This document shows, piece by piece, positions 8,855-17,794 of a stretch of DNA of 64,000 bases. Made by a program: the position numbers and the translations under genes. The notes beneath the pieces are model-generated. The model saw nothing but the letters and a program-made list of their open reading frames with translations, ran no database searches and was not told the DNA's origin. Within the stretch, counting starts at the first letter, position 1. Each line of letters opens with the position of its first letter. Source of the DNA: JAWKSY01 sp041402125 (GTDB taxonomy: Bacteria > Planctomycetota > GCA-002687715 > DRQF01); NCBI GenBank assembly GCA_041402125.1, contig JAWKSY010000001.1, forward strand, positions 62,001 to 126,000, given 5' to 3'.

Positions 8855-10462
8855 ATGTCCACTGGCCGCCTGCTCTGCGCGCTCGCCCTCGCCGCCGCGA
8901 CCCTCCACGCCCAGTCGCTTCCCGACCTGGGCGGCTACGCCGAACCGCCGAGCTCGACGACCTTCGACGACGAGTTCGTCCTGGTCGACCTCGGAGATCT
9001 CGACGGCGACGGCCTCGACGACTACGGCGTCGTGGGCGGGACGGCTCCGACCGTGCTCCTCGGCGGGACCAGCTTCATCCACCACTCGACGACGGGGGTC
9101 GGGACCTTCCTGCACGAGACCTTCCCGGTCGGCGGATCGCGGCGGGCGGCACGAATCTTCTCCCTGCCCGATCTCGACGGGAACAGCCTGCCCGAAGTCG
9201 CCTACGTGATGCCCGTCGCCTTCCCGATGGGATCGTCGATCACGGAGGTGCGCATCGCCTCCGGGCTCACGCTGGCGCCGATCGCGACGATCCCGCTCGC
9301 GTCCGTGGAAGCGATCGATGCCCTCTCGCCGCGCTTCGCGGCGATCGGTGACCAGACGGGCGACGGCGTCATCGATTTCGTCCTGAGCTACGTCAGCCTG
9401 GTCAGCGTCTTCGGCCCCGTCCACGAGACGCGGATCGACCTCATCGACGGCGTGACCTTCACGCCCTCGCCACTCGCCTCCTTCTCGAACGTCCAGCTCA
9501 CGCCCGGCGGGCTCGTCACCGTCGGCGACGTCGACGGTGACGGCGTCACGGACTTCGTCAGCAGCTCTCCGGAGACCTCCTACGTCGTCAGCCAGGGAGG
9601 CAGCGCGACCCTCTTCTCCGGCGCCAGCGGCATCGGCCTCCGGAACTGGCTGGGAATGACCGCCGGCGAGAAGTTGGGATCCGCGCTCGCGCCGCTCGAC
9701 GACATCGACGGCGACGGACGCGACGACGTCGCGATCCTGGCGGCCGGCACCCTCGGGGCGGGTCGCGTCTCGTTCTTCTCGACGGGAACCGGACTCGCGC
9801 TGCACGTCATCGATCCGCCCGTCGGGTCCGTCCTGCGGAGACTCCTGGCCGCCGGCGACATGGACGGCGACGGGACGCGCGACGTCGTGATCGAGCTCGA
9901 GGACCTCGCCACGGGCGCGCGCGTCCGCGAGGTCCGCTCCGGCGACGACGTCGCCGTCATCGCGACCATCCCGGCGTCGCACCACCCCGTCGGCGATCTG
10001 AACGGCGACCGCATCGCGGACCGGATCGAGGTCGATCGCTCGGCGCTCACCTTCCCCGGCGCCCCCGTCTACCGGGGCCGGGCCCTCCTGGGGGCGCAGT
10101 CCTACGGGACCGGCGTCGGCGGCCGCCTCCTGCGGTGGCTCCCCTTCGCGAGCGTGCCCGCGGCGGGCGTCCTGCAGTTCAGCGGGGCCACGCCCGGGAC
10201 GCCGCTGCTCGGCGCGATCAGCCTCCAGCCCGCCGCGACGACGATCTTCGGCACCCCCTTCCCCCTCCTGATCTCCCCCGCGCCCCAGGACCTCCTCGCG
10301 ACCTTCGGCTACGCCGCGGACGCGGCCGGGGGCCACGCCGACTTCATCGACATGCGCGTCCCCGCCCTCGCCGGCCTCGTGATCTACATGCAGTTCGCGG
10401 AGCTGGGGGTGAATCCCGGCACCTCGAACGCGGTCGAGATGATGTTCGGCCCGACGCCTTGA
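8855..10462 (+). CDS. Secreted FG-GAP (VCBS-type) repeat protein, paralogue 1
   Basis: A 535-residue protein starting at ATG 8855 (GAGAGGA upstream) with a signal peptide ending near LHAQS. The body holds about seven calcium-binding FG-GAP motifs: DLDGDGLDDYG, DLDGNSLPEVA, DQTGDGVIDFV, DVDGDGVTDFV, DIDGDGRDDVA, DMDGDGTRDVV and DLNGDRIADRI. These blades build an integrin-alpha-like beta-propeller, which suggests binding or adhesion outside the cell. The last 130 residues (from GAQSYGTGVGG to NAVEMMFGP) form a separate conserved domain shared with the next gene. The two proteins are similar end to end, so this is a tandem duplication. Confidence 0.85.
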   Translation: MSTGRLLCALALAAATLHAQSLPDLGGYAEPPSSTTFDDEFVLVDLGDLDGDGLDDYGVVGGTAPTVLLGGTSFIHHSTTGVGTFLHETFPVGGSRRAARIFSLPDLDGNSLPEVAYVMPVAFPMGSSITEVRIASGLTLAPIATIPLASVEAIDALSPRFAAIGDQTGDGVIDFVLSYVSLVSVFGPVHETRIDLIDGVTFTPSPLASFSNVQLTPGGLVTVGDVDGDGVTDFVSSSPETSYVVSQGGSATLFSGASGIGLRNWLGMTAGEKLGSALAPLDDIDGDGRDDVAILAAGTLGAGRVSFFSTGTGLALHVIDPPVGSVLRRLLAAGDMDGDGTRDVVIELEDLATGARVREVRSGDDVAVIATIPASHHPVGDLNGDRIADRIEVDRSALTFPGAPVYRGRALLGAQSYGTGVGGRLLRWLPFASVPAAGVLQFSGATPGTPLLGAISLQPAATTIFGTPFPLLISPAPQDLLATFGYAADAAGGHADFIDMRVPALAGLVIYMQFAELGVNPGTSNAVEMMFGPTP

Positions 10463-10519
10463 GACCGGGCGCCGAAGAACCCGTCGAAAGGCGAAGAAAA
10501 ACACTCTGATCTTTGGATA

Positions 10520-10537
10520 AGTCGGTCGCGACCGACT
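10520..10537. promoter_or_regulatory. Perfect 18-bp palindrome between the FG-GAP genes
   Basis: AGTCGGTCGCGACCGACT is a perfect inverted repeat in an unusually A-rich stretch (10485-10520) between the two paralogues, 60 bases before the second start codon. It could be an operator in the second gene's promoter region or part of a weak terminator for the first. No T-run follows it. Confidence 0.4.
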
Positions 10538-10597
10538 AATCTCCGGCGGAGAGGCCGTTCTATCGAACGCCCTGCCCCAGCACCGGAGGAAGACGAC

Positions 10598-12175
10598 GTG
10601 GCGAAGCCGACCCCGGCCATCCTTGCCCTCCTGCTCGTGGTCGCGTCGAGCCGGGCCCAGACCTTTCCCGACGTCCAGATCTTCGCCGGCGCCCCCGGGA
10701 CGGGGAGCTCATCGAGCTGCTGCGAGGTGGTCGACCTCGGAGACCTGGACGGCGATCTCATCGATGACTTCGGCGTCGCCGGATTGAGCTTCGTCCATCA
10801 CTCGACGACGAACTTCGCGACGCCGCTTCAGGACATCGTGTTCCCCGGCCTCGTCCGCGGCGCCTACCGGATCATCGCCCTACCCGACCTCGATGGCGAC
10901 GGCTTCCCCGACTTCGCCTACATCATGCTGAACACCTTCCTCGGCAATCCGACCACCCTCATGTACATCGCGTCGGGACTGACCACCGCCACCGTCGCCA
11001 CGATTCCCCTGCCGAGCGCGACGAGCTTCGCCCCCCAATCCATCCGGATCGCGGCGATCGGCGATCGGAACGGCGACGGGACCACGGACTACGTCCTCAC
11101 CTACGTCAGCCGGGTCAGTGAGTTGCCGTTGATCCTCGACAGTCGGATCGACACCGTCGACGGCACGACCTTCACGCCCGCTCCCTTCCTCACCTTCCCC
11201 AACGTGGCCCTGCCTTCCGGGGGCCTCTTCCTCGTCGGCGACGTGGACGGCGACGGCATCGGCGATTTCGTGAGCGGGTCGCCGCTGACGTCCGCCCTCG
11301 TCGGTCACGGCGGGAGCACGTCCGTCTTCTCCGGGGCCACCGGGGCCGGGATCCGCAACTGGCTCGGGCAGACGGCGAGCGAGCAGCTCGGAGCCACGAT
11401 CGTCCCCCTCGACGACATCGACGGCGACGGCCTCCTCGACGTCGCCTCCTTCGCGCCCGGAGCCGCTCCGGCGGGACGGGTCTGGTTCTTCTCCCCGGGC
11501 AGCGGTCTCGCCGTCGGCTCCATCACGCCTCCCGCGGGCGACGAACTCCGGGCCCTGTTCGCCGCGGGCGACATGGACGGCGACGGGTTCCGCGACCTCG
11601 TCATCGAGCTCTGGGACCCGGTCCAGTTCGCGGCGCACCGCGAGCTCCGCTCCGGCACGAGCGGTGAGTTCATCACGTCGCTTCCGGCATCCGTCTACCC
11701 CGTGGGCGACGTGAACGGCGACGGTCTCTCGGACGCCCTCGAGATCGTGCCGGTCTCCACCGGGGGGGTCGTCGTCCCCACGTTCCACCGACGGACGCTC
11801 ATCGGCGCCCAGAGCTACGGCAGCGGAGTCGGAGGCCGACAGCTCGCGTGGCAACCCTCGCCGAGCACCCCGGCCACCGGCATCCTCCGTTTCAGCGGGG
11901 CCGCGTCCTTCGCACCGCTCTTCGCCGCCGTCAGCCTCCAGCCCGCGGCGACGACGATCGCCGGCACGCCCTTCCCGTTGTTGATCTCCAACGCCCCGAA
12001 CGACCTCGTCGCGACCTTCAACCATGTCGCGGACGGCGTCGGCGAACACGTCGACTTCATCGATCTCCGGATCCCGGCTCTCGGCGGTCTCGTCTTCTAC
12101 CTGCAGTTCGCGGAGCTGGGCGCGAACCCCGGCACCTCGAACGCGGTCGAGATGATGTTCGGGCCGCAGTACTGA
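10598..12175 (+). CDS. Secreted FG-GAP (VCBS-type) repeat protein, paralogue 2
   Basis: A 525-residue paralogue of the preceding gene. The start is GTG 10598, supported by GGAGGA 7 bases upstream and a signal peptide (ILALLLVVASSRAQ). FG-GAP motifs include DLDGDLIDDFG, DLDGDGFPDFA, DRNGDGTTDYV, DVDGDGIGDFV, DIDGDGLLDVA, DMDGDGFRDLV and DVNGDGLSDAL. The same C-terminal domain follows (GAQSYGSGVGG to NAVEMMFGP). It has a C-C pair near residue 43 (SSSCCEVVDL) that the first paralogue lacks. It is predicted to be exported and calcium-binding; ligand unknown. Confidence 0.85.
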   Translation: MAKPTPAILALLLVVASSRAQTFPDVQIFAGAPGTGSSSSCCEVVDLGDLDGDLIDDFGVAGLSFVHHSTTNFATPLQDIVFPGLVRGAYRIIALPDLDGDGFPDFAYIMLNTFLGNPTTLMYIASGLTTATVATIPLPSATSFAPQSIRIAAIGDRNGDGTTDYVLTYVSRVSELPLILDSRIDTVDGTTFTPAPFLTFPNVALPSGGLFLVGDVDGDGIGDFVSGSPLTSALVGHGGSTSVFSGATGAGIRNWLGQTASEQLGATIVPLDDIDGDGLLDVASFAPGAAPAGRVWFFSPGSGLAVGSITPPAGDELRALFAAGDMDGDGFRDLVIELWDPVQFAAHRELRSGTSGEFITSLPASVYPVGDVNGDGLSDALEIVPVSTGGVVVPTFHRRTLIGAQSYGSGVGGRQLAWQPSPSTPATGILRFSGAASFAPLFAAVSLQPAATTIAGTPFPLLISNAPNDLVATFNHVADGVGEHVDFIDLRIPALGGLVFYLQFAELGANPGTSNAVEMMFGPQY

Positions 12176-12185
12176 CGCGCTTCGA

Positions 12186-13967
12186 TCAGTAGTGGACTTC
12201 GAGGCGGCGGATGGCCTCGCGGGCCTGCTCGCGCAGGTCGGCGCCGACGTCCTCGCGCTCCGAGAACTCCCGGAGGACCTCGATCGCGTCGACGTCGGCC
12301 CGATCGACGAGGCCGCGGATGGCGAAGGCCATCGCCTCGTGGTCGCTGCCGCGATCGAGGAGGAGGCAGCGGAGGAAGCGGTCGGCCGAGGGCAGCTCGC
12401 CCTCGAGGCGTGAGATGACGCGGGGGATGAGGGTGCGGAGGCGGCCGTCGCCCTCCTCGGCGTAGAGGCTCGCCATGACGCGAGCGCCCTCGTCCTCGCC
12501 CGCCCGGGCGGCGTGGAGGGCGGCGCGGAGGCGGATGCGCTCGACCTTCTCGACCCGCGCCATCGTGACGAAGTGCGGGCCGAGATCGGGATCGTCCCGG
12601 AGGGCGAGGCAGAAGAGCGCGGCCTCGCGGACCTCCTCGTGGACCTCGAAGCAGAGGCGCTCGAGGGCCGCGCGGGTGCCGGGGAGATCGACGAGCGCCA
12701 GGAGCCCGACGAGGGCGCGGCGACGCATCCGCGTCTCCTCGAGCGCGACGCGCTCGTAGAGGACGCCGACGATGTCCGGACCGTACTCGGCGAGCTTCTC
12801 GGCCGTCGCGAGCGCGATGGGCGCGGGATGCTCGAGCCGGACCGAGTTCGTCTGGTCGACGATGACGAGGTAGCGCTCGATCAGGACCTCGATCGGCCCC
12901 TCGAGATCGGGATGGACGCCGGATTCGAGCTCGGCCACGCGGTCGTGGAGGCGGGCGTTCGCGAGACGCGCCTCGCGCAGGTCCTCCAGGAGGGACGACA
13001 GACGCTCCTGGGCCGCCGCGAGCTCGGCGCGGAGCTCGCCCTCCCCGCCGCGGGGGTTCGCGGTGAGGGCGCGCAGTCCTCCGTCGCGATCGAACTCCAC
13101 CGCCTCTCCGGCCCGGAGTGCATGCACCTCGCCGTCGGCGAGACGCGCGGAGAGGCGACCGCGCAGGACCACGAGGCGCTCGCCGAGGAGATCGGCGCTG
13201 GCGACGAAGGCGGCGTCGTCGCCCCGCAGCGTCGTCGCCGCGAGCACGACCTCGACGGGACGCCCGGCCGCGTCGACCGAGAGGCGTCCGAATCCGAGCG
13301 AGAGACCGAGCTCTCCGGCGCCCGAAGCGTCGGGGCGGGCGGTCACGCGGGCGACGGCGTCGTCGCCGAGCGCGATCGAGACGCGCGGCGCGGCCTCGAA
13401 GGCGACCTCGCCCTCCGAGGCCCAGATCTGGTCACCGACCGCGAGGGCCTCCTCGCGACCCACCGGTCGCCAGGGGGCGTCCTCGCCCCGGCGGTGACTG
13501 AAGGCGATCGGTCCGGCCGGCGCGGGCGACTCCATCGCGGCGAGCGGCGGGGAGACGATCGGCGCGCCGGGAGCTTCCGCGGCGCCGGAACGCCCCACCG
13601 CCCAGCCCGCCATCGCGATCAGGCCGGCGGCGGCGACCCCGGCCGCGGGACGCAGCCAGTTCCGGCGGACGCGCGGCGGTCGACGATCGGTGTCGCGGCG
13701 GCGATCGAACTCGCTCCGGGCCGGAAGCGTGCGCGGACCGGTGGCGGAGAAGAGGCGCTCCACCGGCGCGAGGGGCTCGCGCCCGAAGGCGAGCAGCAGC
13801 GCGGTGGCGAGGGACTCGTCGTCGGACCACACGCCGGCGCAGTCCTCGCACTCCTTGAGGTGCGTGGTGAAGAAGAGGTTCTCGGAGCCGGTGAGCTCGC
13901 CGTCCAGGAAGAGCTCGGTCCGCTCCCGGACGAAGGTGCAGGCGTCCTCGCGCGGCGGCCGGCTCAT
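12186..13967 (-). CDS. Anti-sigma factor: zf-HC2, TM helix, FecR-like domain, coiled coil and HEAT-like repeats
   Basis: A 593-residue protein. The start ATG 13967 overlaps the stop of the sigma-factor gene by ATGA, so translation is coupled. The N-terminus carries the zinc anti-sigma motif H-x3-C-x2-C (His36, Cys40, Cys43). A transmembrane helix follows (AAGVAAAGLIAMAGWAVG), then a FecR-like periplasmic domain (LAVGDQIWASEGEVAFE, VLRGRLSARLADG), a coiled coil (ELRAELAAAQERLSSLLEDL), and helical HEAT-type repeats (RRRALVGLLALVDLPGTRAALE and following) to the end. It should hold the partner sigma factor inactive until a signal reaches the outer domains. The long helical C-terminus is unusual for an anti-sigma factor. 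Confidence 0.8.
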   Translation of the reverse strand: MSRPPREDACTFVRERTELFLDGELTGSENLFFTTHLKECEDCAGVWSDDESLATALLLAFGREPLAPVERLFSATGPRTLPARSEFDRRRDTDRRPPRVRRNWLRPAAGVAAAGLIAMAGWAVGRSGAAEAPGAPIVSPPLAAMESPAPAGPIAFSHRRGEDAPWRPVGREEALAVGDQIWASEGEVAFEAAPRVSIALGDDAVARVTARPDASGAGELGLSLGFGRLSVDAAGRPVEVVLAATTLRGDDAAFVASADLLGERLVVLRGRLSARLADGEVHALRAGEAVEFDRDGGLRALTANPRGGEGELRAELAAAQERLSSLLEDLREARLANARLHDRVAELESGVHPDLEGPIEVLIERYLVIVDQTNSVRLEHPAPIALATAEKLAEYGPDIVGVLYERVALEETRMRRRALVGLLALVDLPGTRAALERLCFEVHEEVREAALFCLALRDDPDLGPHFVTMARVEKVERIRLRAALHAARAGEDEGARVMASLYAEEGDGRLRTLIPRVISRLEGELPSADRFLRCLLLDRGSDHEAMAFAIRGLVDRADVDAIEVLREFSEREDVGADLREQAREAIRRLEVHY

Positions 13968-14545
13968 GCCTCGCCCCCCTCGACCTCGAGGAACTCCTTC
14001 AGCTTCAGCTTCCCCCGGTGGAGGATGATGCTCACGGAGTTCGCGGAGATGCCCAGCTCCTGCCCGATGTCGCGGCAGGACATGCCCTCGCCGTAGCGCA
14101 TCATCAGCACCGTCCGGTAGCGCTCGGAGAGCTCGCCGACGGCGCGGACGACCTCGCGCGCGCGCTCCTCCATGAGGGCGCGATCGACGGGGGTCAGGCC
14201 GCCGCCCGGCCCGAGGATGCCGTGGTGGCGCAATCCCTCGGCCGAGAAGACGTCCGACTCGAGCCGCGCGCGGCGCAGCTTCGAGATGCCGAGGTTGACG
14301 CCGATCCGGAAGAGCCAAGTCGAGAAGCGGAAGGTCTTGCGGTAGTGCTCGAGGAAGCGGAAGGCCCGGAGGAAGGTCTCCTGGGTGACGTCCTGCGCGA
14401 GATCGGCGTCGCCGACGACCCCGAAGACGACGTTGTAGAGCGACTTCTCGTAGCGGCGCGAGAGCTCGCCGAAGGCCTCCCGATCGCGGTCGAGGGCCCG
14501 TCCGATGAGGACGTCTTCGTCGATCGAGGCGAGGTCGGGGGCCAT
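13964..14545 (-). CDS. ECF-family RNA polymerase sigma factor
   Basis: A 193-residue sigma-70-family protein. Region 2 is visible as FGELSRRYEKSLYNVV and DLAQDVTQETFLRAFRFL, with the RFSTWLFRIGVNLG helix. Region 4 is SERYRTVLMMRYGEGMSCRD followed by the helix-turn-helix IGQELGISANSVSIILHRGK. It directs RNA polymerase to a stress or surface regulon. The anti-sigma gene overlaps its stop codon and should control its activity. The targets cannot be read from this window. Confidence 0.92.
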   Translation of the reverse strand: MAPDLASIDEDVLIGRALDRDREAFGELSRRYEKSLYNVVFGVVGDADLAQDVTQETFLRAFRFLEHYRKTFRFSTWLFRIGVNLGISKLRRARLESDVFSAEGLRHHGILGPGGGLTPVDRALMEERAREVVRAVGELSERYRTVLMMRYGEGMSCRDIGQELGISANSVSIILHRGKLKLKEFLEVEGGEA

Positions 14546-14669
14546 GGAGGATTCCGGCGCGGTCGAGGGTTCGGGCTTCCGGTCATTCTACCCGTGGCGC
14601 GGCGCTTTCTTTCACCCCGACCTCGGATGCGGAAACCACTTCAAGGAAGCGACTTGCGACGAATCCGGG

Positions 14670-15992
14670 TCAGACGAGGTGATCGAGCGTCGCGCTGGCC
14701 GCGCTGAGCAGGATCAGGAAGCCGCACATGTCCGTGACCGTGGTGAGGATCGGCCCCGACGCGAGCGCCGGATCGAGCTTCAGCTTCTTGAGGACGAGCG
14801 GGATCGTCCCGCCGATCGCGACCGCGATGAGGGTATTCGCCATCAGCGCCCCGCCGACCACCGCCCCGAGCCAGGGATTCCCCTTCCAGAGCCAGGCCAC
14901 CGCCCCGAGCAGCACGCCCAGCGCGAGCCCGTTCAGGAGACCGACCGAGATCTCCTTGCCGAGCACCCGGAAGAAGTCGTCCGGGCGCGCGACGTTGAGC
15001 GAGAGCTCGCGCATGCTGACCGCGACCGCCTGGTTGCCCGAGCAGCCGCTCATGTCCGAGATGATCGGGAGGAAGACCGCGAGCGCGATCACCGCCTCGA
15101 GCGTGCCCTGGTGCGCCGCGATGACGCTCGCGGCGGCGATGTTCAGCAGGATGTTGAGGCTCAGCCAGGCGAGGCGGCGCCGGGAGCGCAGCAGCATCGG
15201 CATGCTGCGGAGCTCCTCGCCGCCGACGATGCCCTGCCGGCGCAGGTTGTCGGCGTCGCTCCGCTCGGCGAGCGCGTCGCGGGCGGCGGCGCGGCGCACG
15301 ACGCCGACCAGGCGACCGCCCGCGTCGACGACGGGCGCGCCGAAGAGGTCGTGCTCGTCGAAGAACTCGCGGACCTCGTCGAGGGTCGCCTCCGCGCGCA
15401 AGGAGTGCGGCGAGGGCTGCATGACGGCGGTGATCGGGCGCTTGCGACGGCTGAGGAGCAGATCGCGCAGCGGCACGACGCCGACGAGCTTCTCCGCCGC
15501 GTCGACGACGAAGACGTACTGGACGTCGAAGTCGTTCTCCTCGACCTCCTCCTGGATCCCCGCCACGACCTCGGCCGCGGTCAGGGTGTCGGCGAAGGAG
15601 AGGAACTCCGTGCCCATGAGGCCGCCGGCGCTGTCCTCGTCGTAGGTGACGAGCGCGCGCAACTCGCGGGCATCCTCGGGGTCGAAGGCCTCGAGGATCT
15701 CCTCCGCGTTCTCGATCTCGGAGAGGTAGTCGGCCTGCTCGTCGGTCGTGAACTCCTGGAGGATCTGCGCCGCGTCTCCGGCGTCGAGACTCTCGAGGAC
15801 GCCGAGCGCCTCGTCCTCCGGCAGCAGGTCGACGACGTAGGCCGCCCACTCCGCGTCGATGAGCTCGAAGAGCCGGTCGCGTTCGTCGGAGCTGAGGCGC
15901 GAGACGGCGTGGGTGATGGCGTCGGGCGAGAGTGCCCCGAGCAGCTCGTCCAGCCGCGCCGCGTCGCCGGCGGCGACGGCCTCGCGGACCAT
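14670..15992 (-). CDS. mgtE: Magnesium transporter MgtE
   Basis: A 440-residue inner-membrane Mg2+ channel. Residues 1-125 are the cytoplasmic MgtE_N superhelix (LLPEDEALGVLESLDAGDAAQILQ). Residues about 130-250 are two CBS domains that sense Mg2+ (FVVDAAEKLVGVVPLRDLLL and PVVDAGGRLVGVV). The rest is the transmembrane pore, with SDMSGCSGNQAVAVSMREL and TVTDMCGFLILL. The frame is open upstream of ATG 15992, and a few more N-terminal residues are possible, but no better start codon is visible. It stands apart from its neighbours with no sign of an operon. Confidence 0.93.
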   Translation of the reverse strand: MVREAVAAGDAARLDELLGALSPDAITHAVSRLSSDERDRLFELIDAEWAAYVVDLLPEDEALGVLESLDAGDAAQILQEFTTDEQADYLSEIENAEEILEAFDPEDARELRALVTYDEDSAGGLMGTEFLSFADTLTAAEVVAGIQEEVEENDFDVQYVFVVDAAEKLVGVVPLRDLLLSRRKRPITAVMQPSPHSLRAEATLDEVREFFDEHDLFGAPVVDAGGRLVGVVRRAAARDALAERSDADNLRRQGIVGGEELRSMPMLLRSRRRLAWLSLNILLNIAAASVIAAHQGTLEAVIALAVFLPIISDMSGCSGNQAVAVSMRELSLNVARPDDFFRVLGKEISVGLLNGLALGVLLGAVAWLWKGNPWLGAVVGGALMANTLIAVAIGGTIPLVLKKLKLDPALASGPILTTVTDMCGFLILLSAASATLDHLV

Positions 15993-16083
15993 CTGGTCGC
16001 CGTCGATCGTCGTGATCTCGGTTTCGCTCAGGCCTGGGGGATCCCCCGGGGGGCGCCCGCGCGCGCGGCCGCCCGGTGACGGT

Positions 16084-17634
16084 TCAGGCCCTGGAGGTCG
16101 CGCCGCGCGGCTCGAGCAGCGAGTGTCCGTTCATCACGGACGGCTGCTCGATCCCGACGAGTTCGAGGAGCGTCGGCGCGACGTCGGCGAGGCGTCCGCC
16201 GCTCTTCAGCCGGCGACCCTTCTCGTGGTCGTCGACGAGGAGGAGCGGCACGAGGCGCGTCGTGTGCGCGGTGTGGGCCTGCCCCGTCTCGGGATCGAAC
16301 ATCTGCTCGAGGTTGCCGTGGTCCGCGGTGAGGAGGAGCCCGCCGCCCTTCGCGAGGATCGCGTCGACGACGCGCCCGAAGCAGACGTCCACCGCCTCGA
16401 TCGCCTTCACCGCGGCGTCGAAGTTCCCCGTGTGGCCGACCATGTCCGGGTTCGCGTAGTTGAGGATGACGACGTCGTAGCGGTCGTTCTCGATCGCGTC
16501 GACGACGCGATCCGTCACCTCGTAGGCGCTCATCTCCGGCTTCTGGTCGTAGGTCTCGACCTTGGGCGAGGGCACGAGGATGCGTTCCTCCCCCGGGAAG
16601 GGCTCCTCCCGTCCGCCGTTGAAGAAGAAGGTCACGTGGGCGTACTTCTCCGTCTCCGCGATGCGGAGCTGACGCAGCCCGGCGTCGGCGAGGACCTCGC
16701 CGAGCACCTTCGTGAGCTCGGTCGGCGGGAAGGCGACCGCGACGGGGTAGCCCTCCTTGTACTCGGTCATCGTGACCCAGGTGAGGCCGAGGTCGACCTC
16801 GGCCTCGAAGCCGACCTGCGAGGGCAGCATGAAGGCCTCGGTGATCTCGCGCACGCGGTCCGAGCGGAAGTTGAAGACGATGACGGCGTCGCCCTTCGCG
16901 ACGCGACCGCCGCCGGCCACGATGCGCGGCTTCACGAACTCGTCGTTCTCGCCGGCCGCGTAGGCCGCGGCGAGTCCGGCGAGGGCGTCCTCGCAGGGCT
17001 CACCCTCCCCCGCCACCAGGGCGCGGTAGGCGATCTCGACGCGCTCCCAGCGCTGGTCGCGGTCCATCGCGAAGAAGCGACCGCAGATCGTGCCGATGAC
17101 GCCGACGCCGGTCTCGTCCATCGCCGCCTGCAGCTCCTTCAGGTAGCGCTCGGCCGAGCGGGGCGGCGTGTCGCGACCGTCGAGGAAGGCGTGGAAGACG
17201 ACGCGATCGCCGACCAGGCCCTCGCGGCCGGCCATCTCGAGCAGGGCGCGGTAGTGCTCGTCGGAGCTGTGGACGCCGCCGTCGGAGAGGAGTCCCATGA
17301 GATGGAGCCGGCCGCCGTTCGCCTTCGCGGCGTGGACGGCGGAGAGGAGCGCCTCGTTGCGGAAGAAGGCGCCGCTCGCGATGTCGGCGTTGATGCGGAC
17401 GATGTCCTGCATCACGAGCCGCCCGCCGCCGAGGTTCATGTGCCCGACCTCGGAGTTGCCCATGAGGCCAGCCTCGATGCCGACGTCGGTGCCGCTCGCG
17501 GAGATCGCGGTGTGCGGGTAACCGGCGAAGAGGCGATCGAGGTTCGGGGTGTGCGCGGCCTTGACGGCGTTGCCGTCGACCTCGTCGCGGAGGCCGTAGC
17601 CGTCGAAGATGATGAGCGCGTAGGGCGTTCGCAC
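16084..17634 (-). CDS. gpmI: 2,3-bisphosphoglycerate-independent phosphoglycerate mutase
   Basis: A 516-residue cytoplasmic glycolytic enzyme that interconverts 3- and 2-phosphoglycerate using two Mn2+ ions. The start is GTG 17634, chosen because GAGAGGA lies upstream and the protein then begins just before FDGYGL, giving the normal family length. The nucleophile is Ser61 in GNSEVGH. Other metal and substrate motifs are FLDGRDTPPRS, GRFFAMDRD, FNFRSDRVRE, NYANPDMVGHTG and LLTADHGNLEQM. The reading frame stays open upstream of 17634, but that part looks non-coding. Confidence 0.96.
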   Translation of the reverse strand: MRTPYALIIFDGYGLRDEVDGNAVKAAHTPNLDRLFAGYPHTAISASGTDVGIEAGLMGNSEVGHMNLGGGRLVMQDIVRINADIASGAFFRNEALLSAVHAAKANGGRLHLMGLLSDGGVHSSDEHYRALLEMAGREGLVGDRVVFHAFLDGRDTPPRSAERYLKELQAAMDETGVGVIGTICGRFFAMDRDQRWERVEIAYRALVAGEGEPCEDALAGLAAAYAAGENDEFVKPRIVAGGGRVAKGDAVIVFNFRSDRVREITEAFMLPSQVGFEAEVDLGLTWVTMTEYKEGYPVAVAFPPTELTKVLGEVLADAGLRQLRIAETEKYAHVTFFFNGGREEPFPGEERILVPSPKVETYDQKPEMSAYEVTDRVVDAIENDRYDVVILNYANPDMVGHTGNFDAAVKAIEAVDVCFGRVVDAILAKGGGLLLTADHGNLEQMFDPETGQAHTAHTTRLVPLLLVDDHEKGRRLKSGGRLADVAPTLLELVGIEQPSVMNGHSLLEPRGATSRA

Positions 17635-17794
17635 GGCGGTGTCCTCTCCCGGTCGAAGCTCGTCGGGTGCCGCGGACGCGCCCCGGCCGCGGGGCGCGCG
17701 AAGGGCTCCCTCGCGATGACAGCCTTGTAACAAGCCCCCGGTGAAGGTGCAGCAAAGTCCCCGGAGGAACGGGGGACGCGGGGCGCCGACCGGC

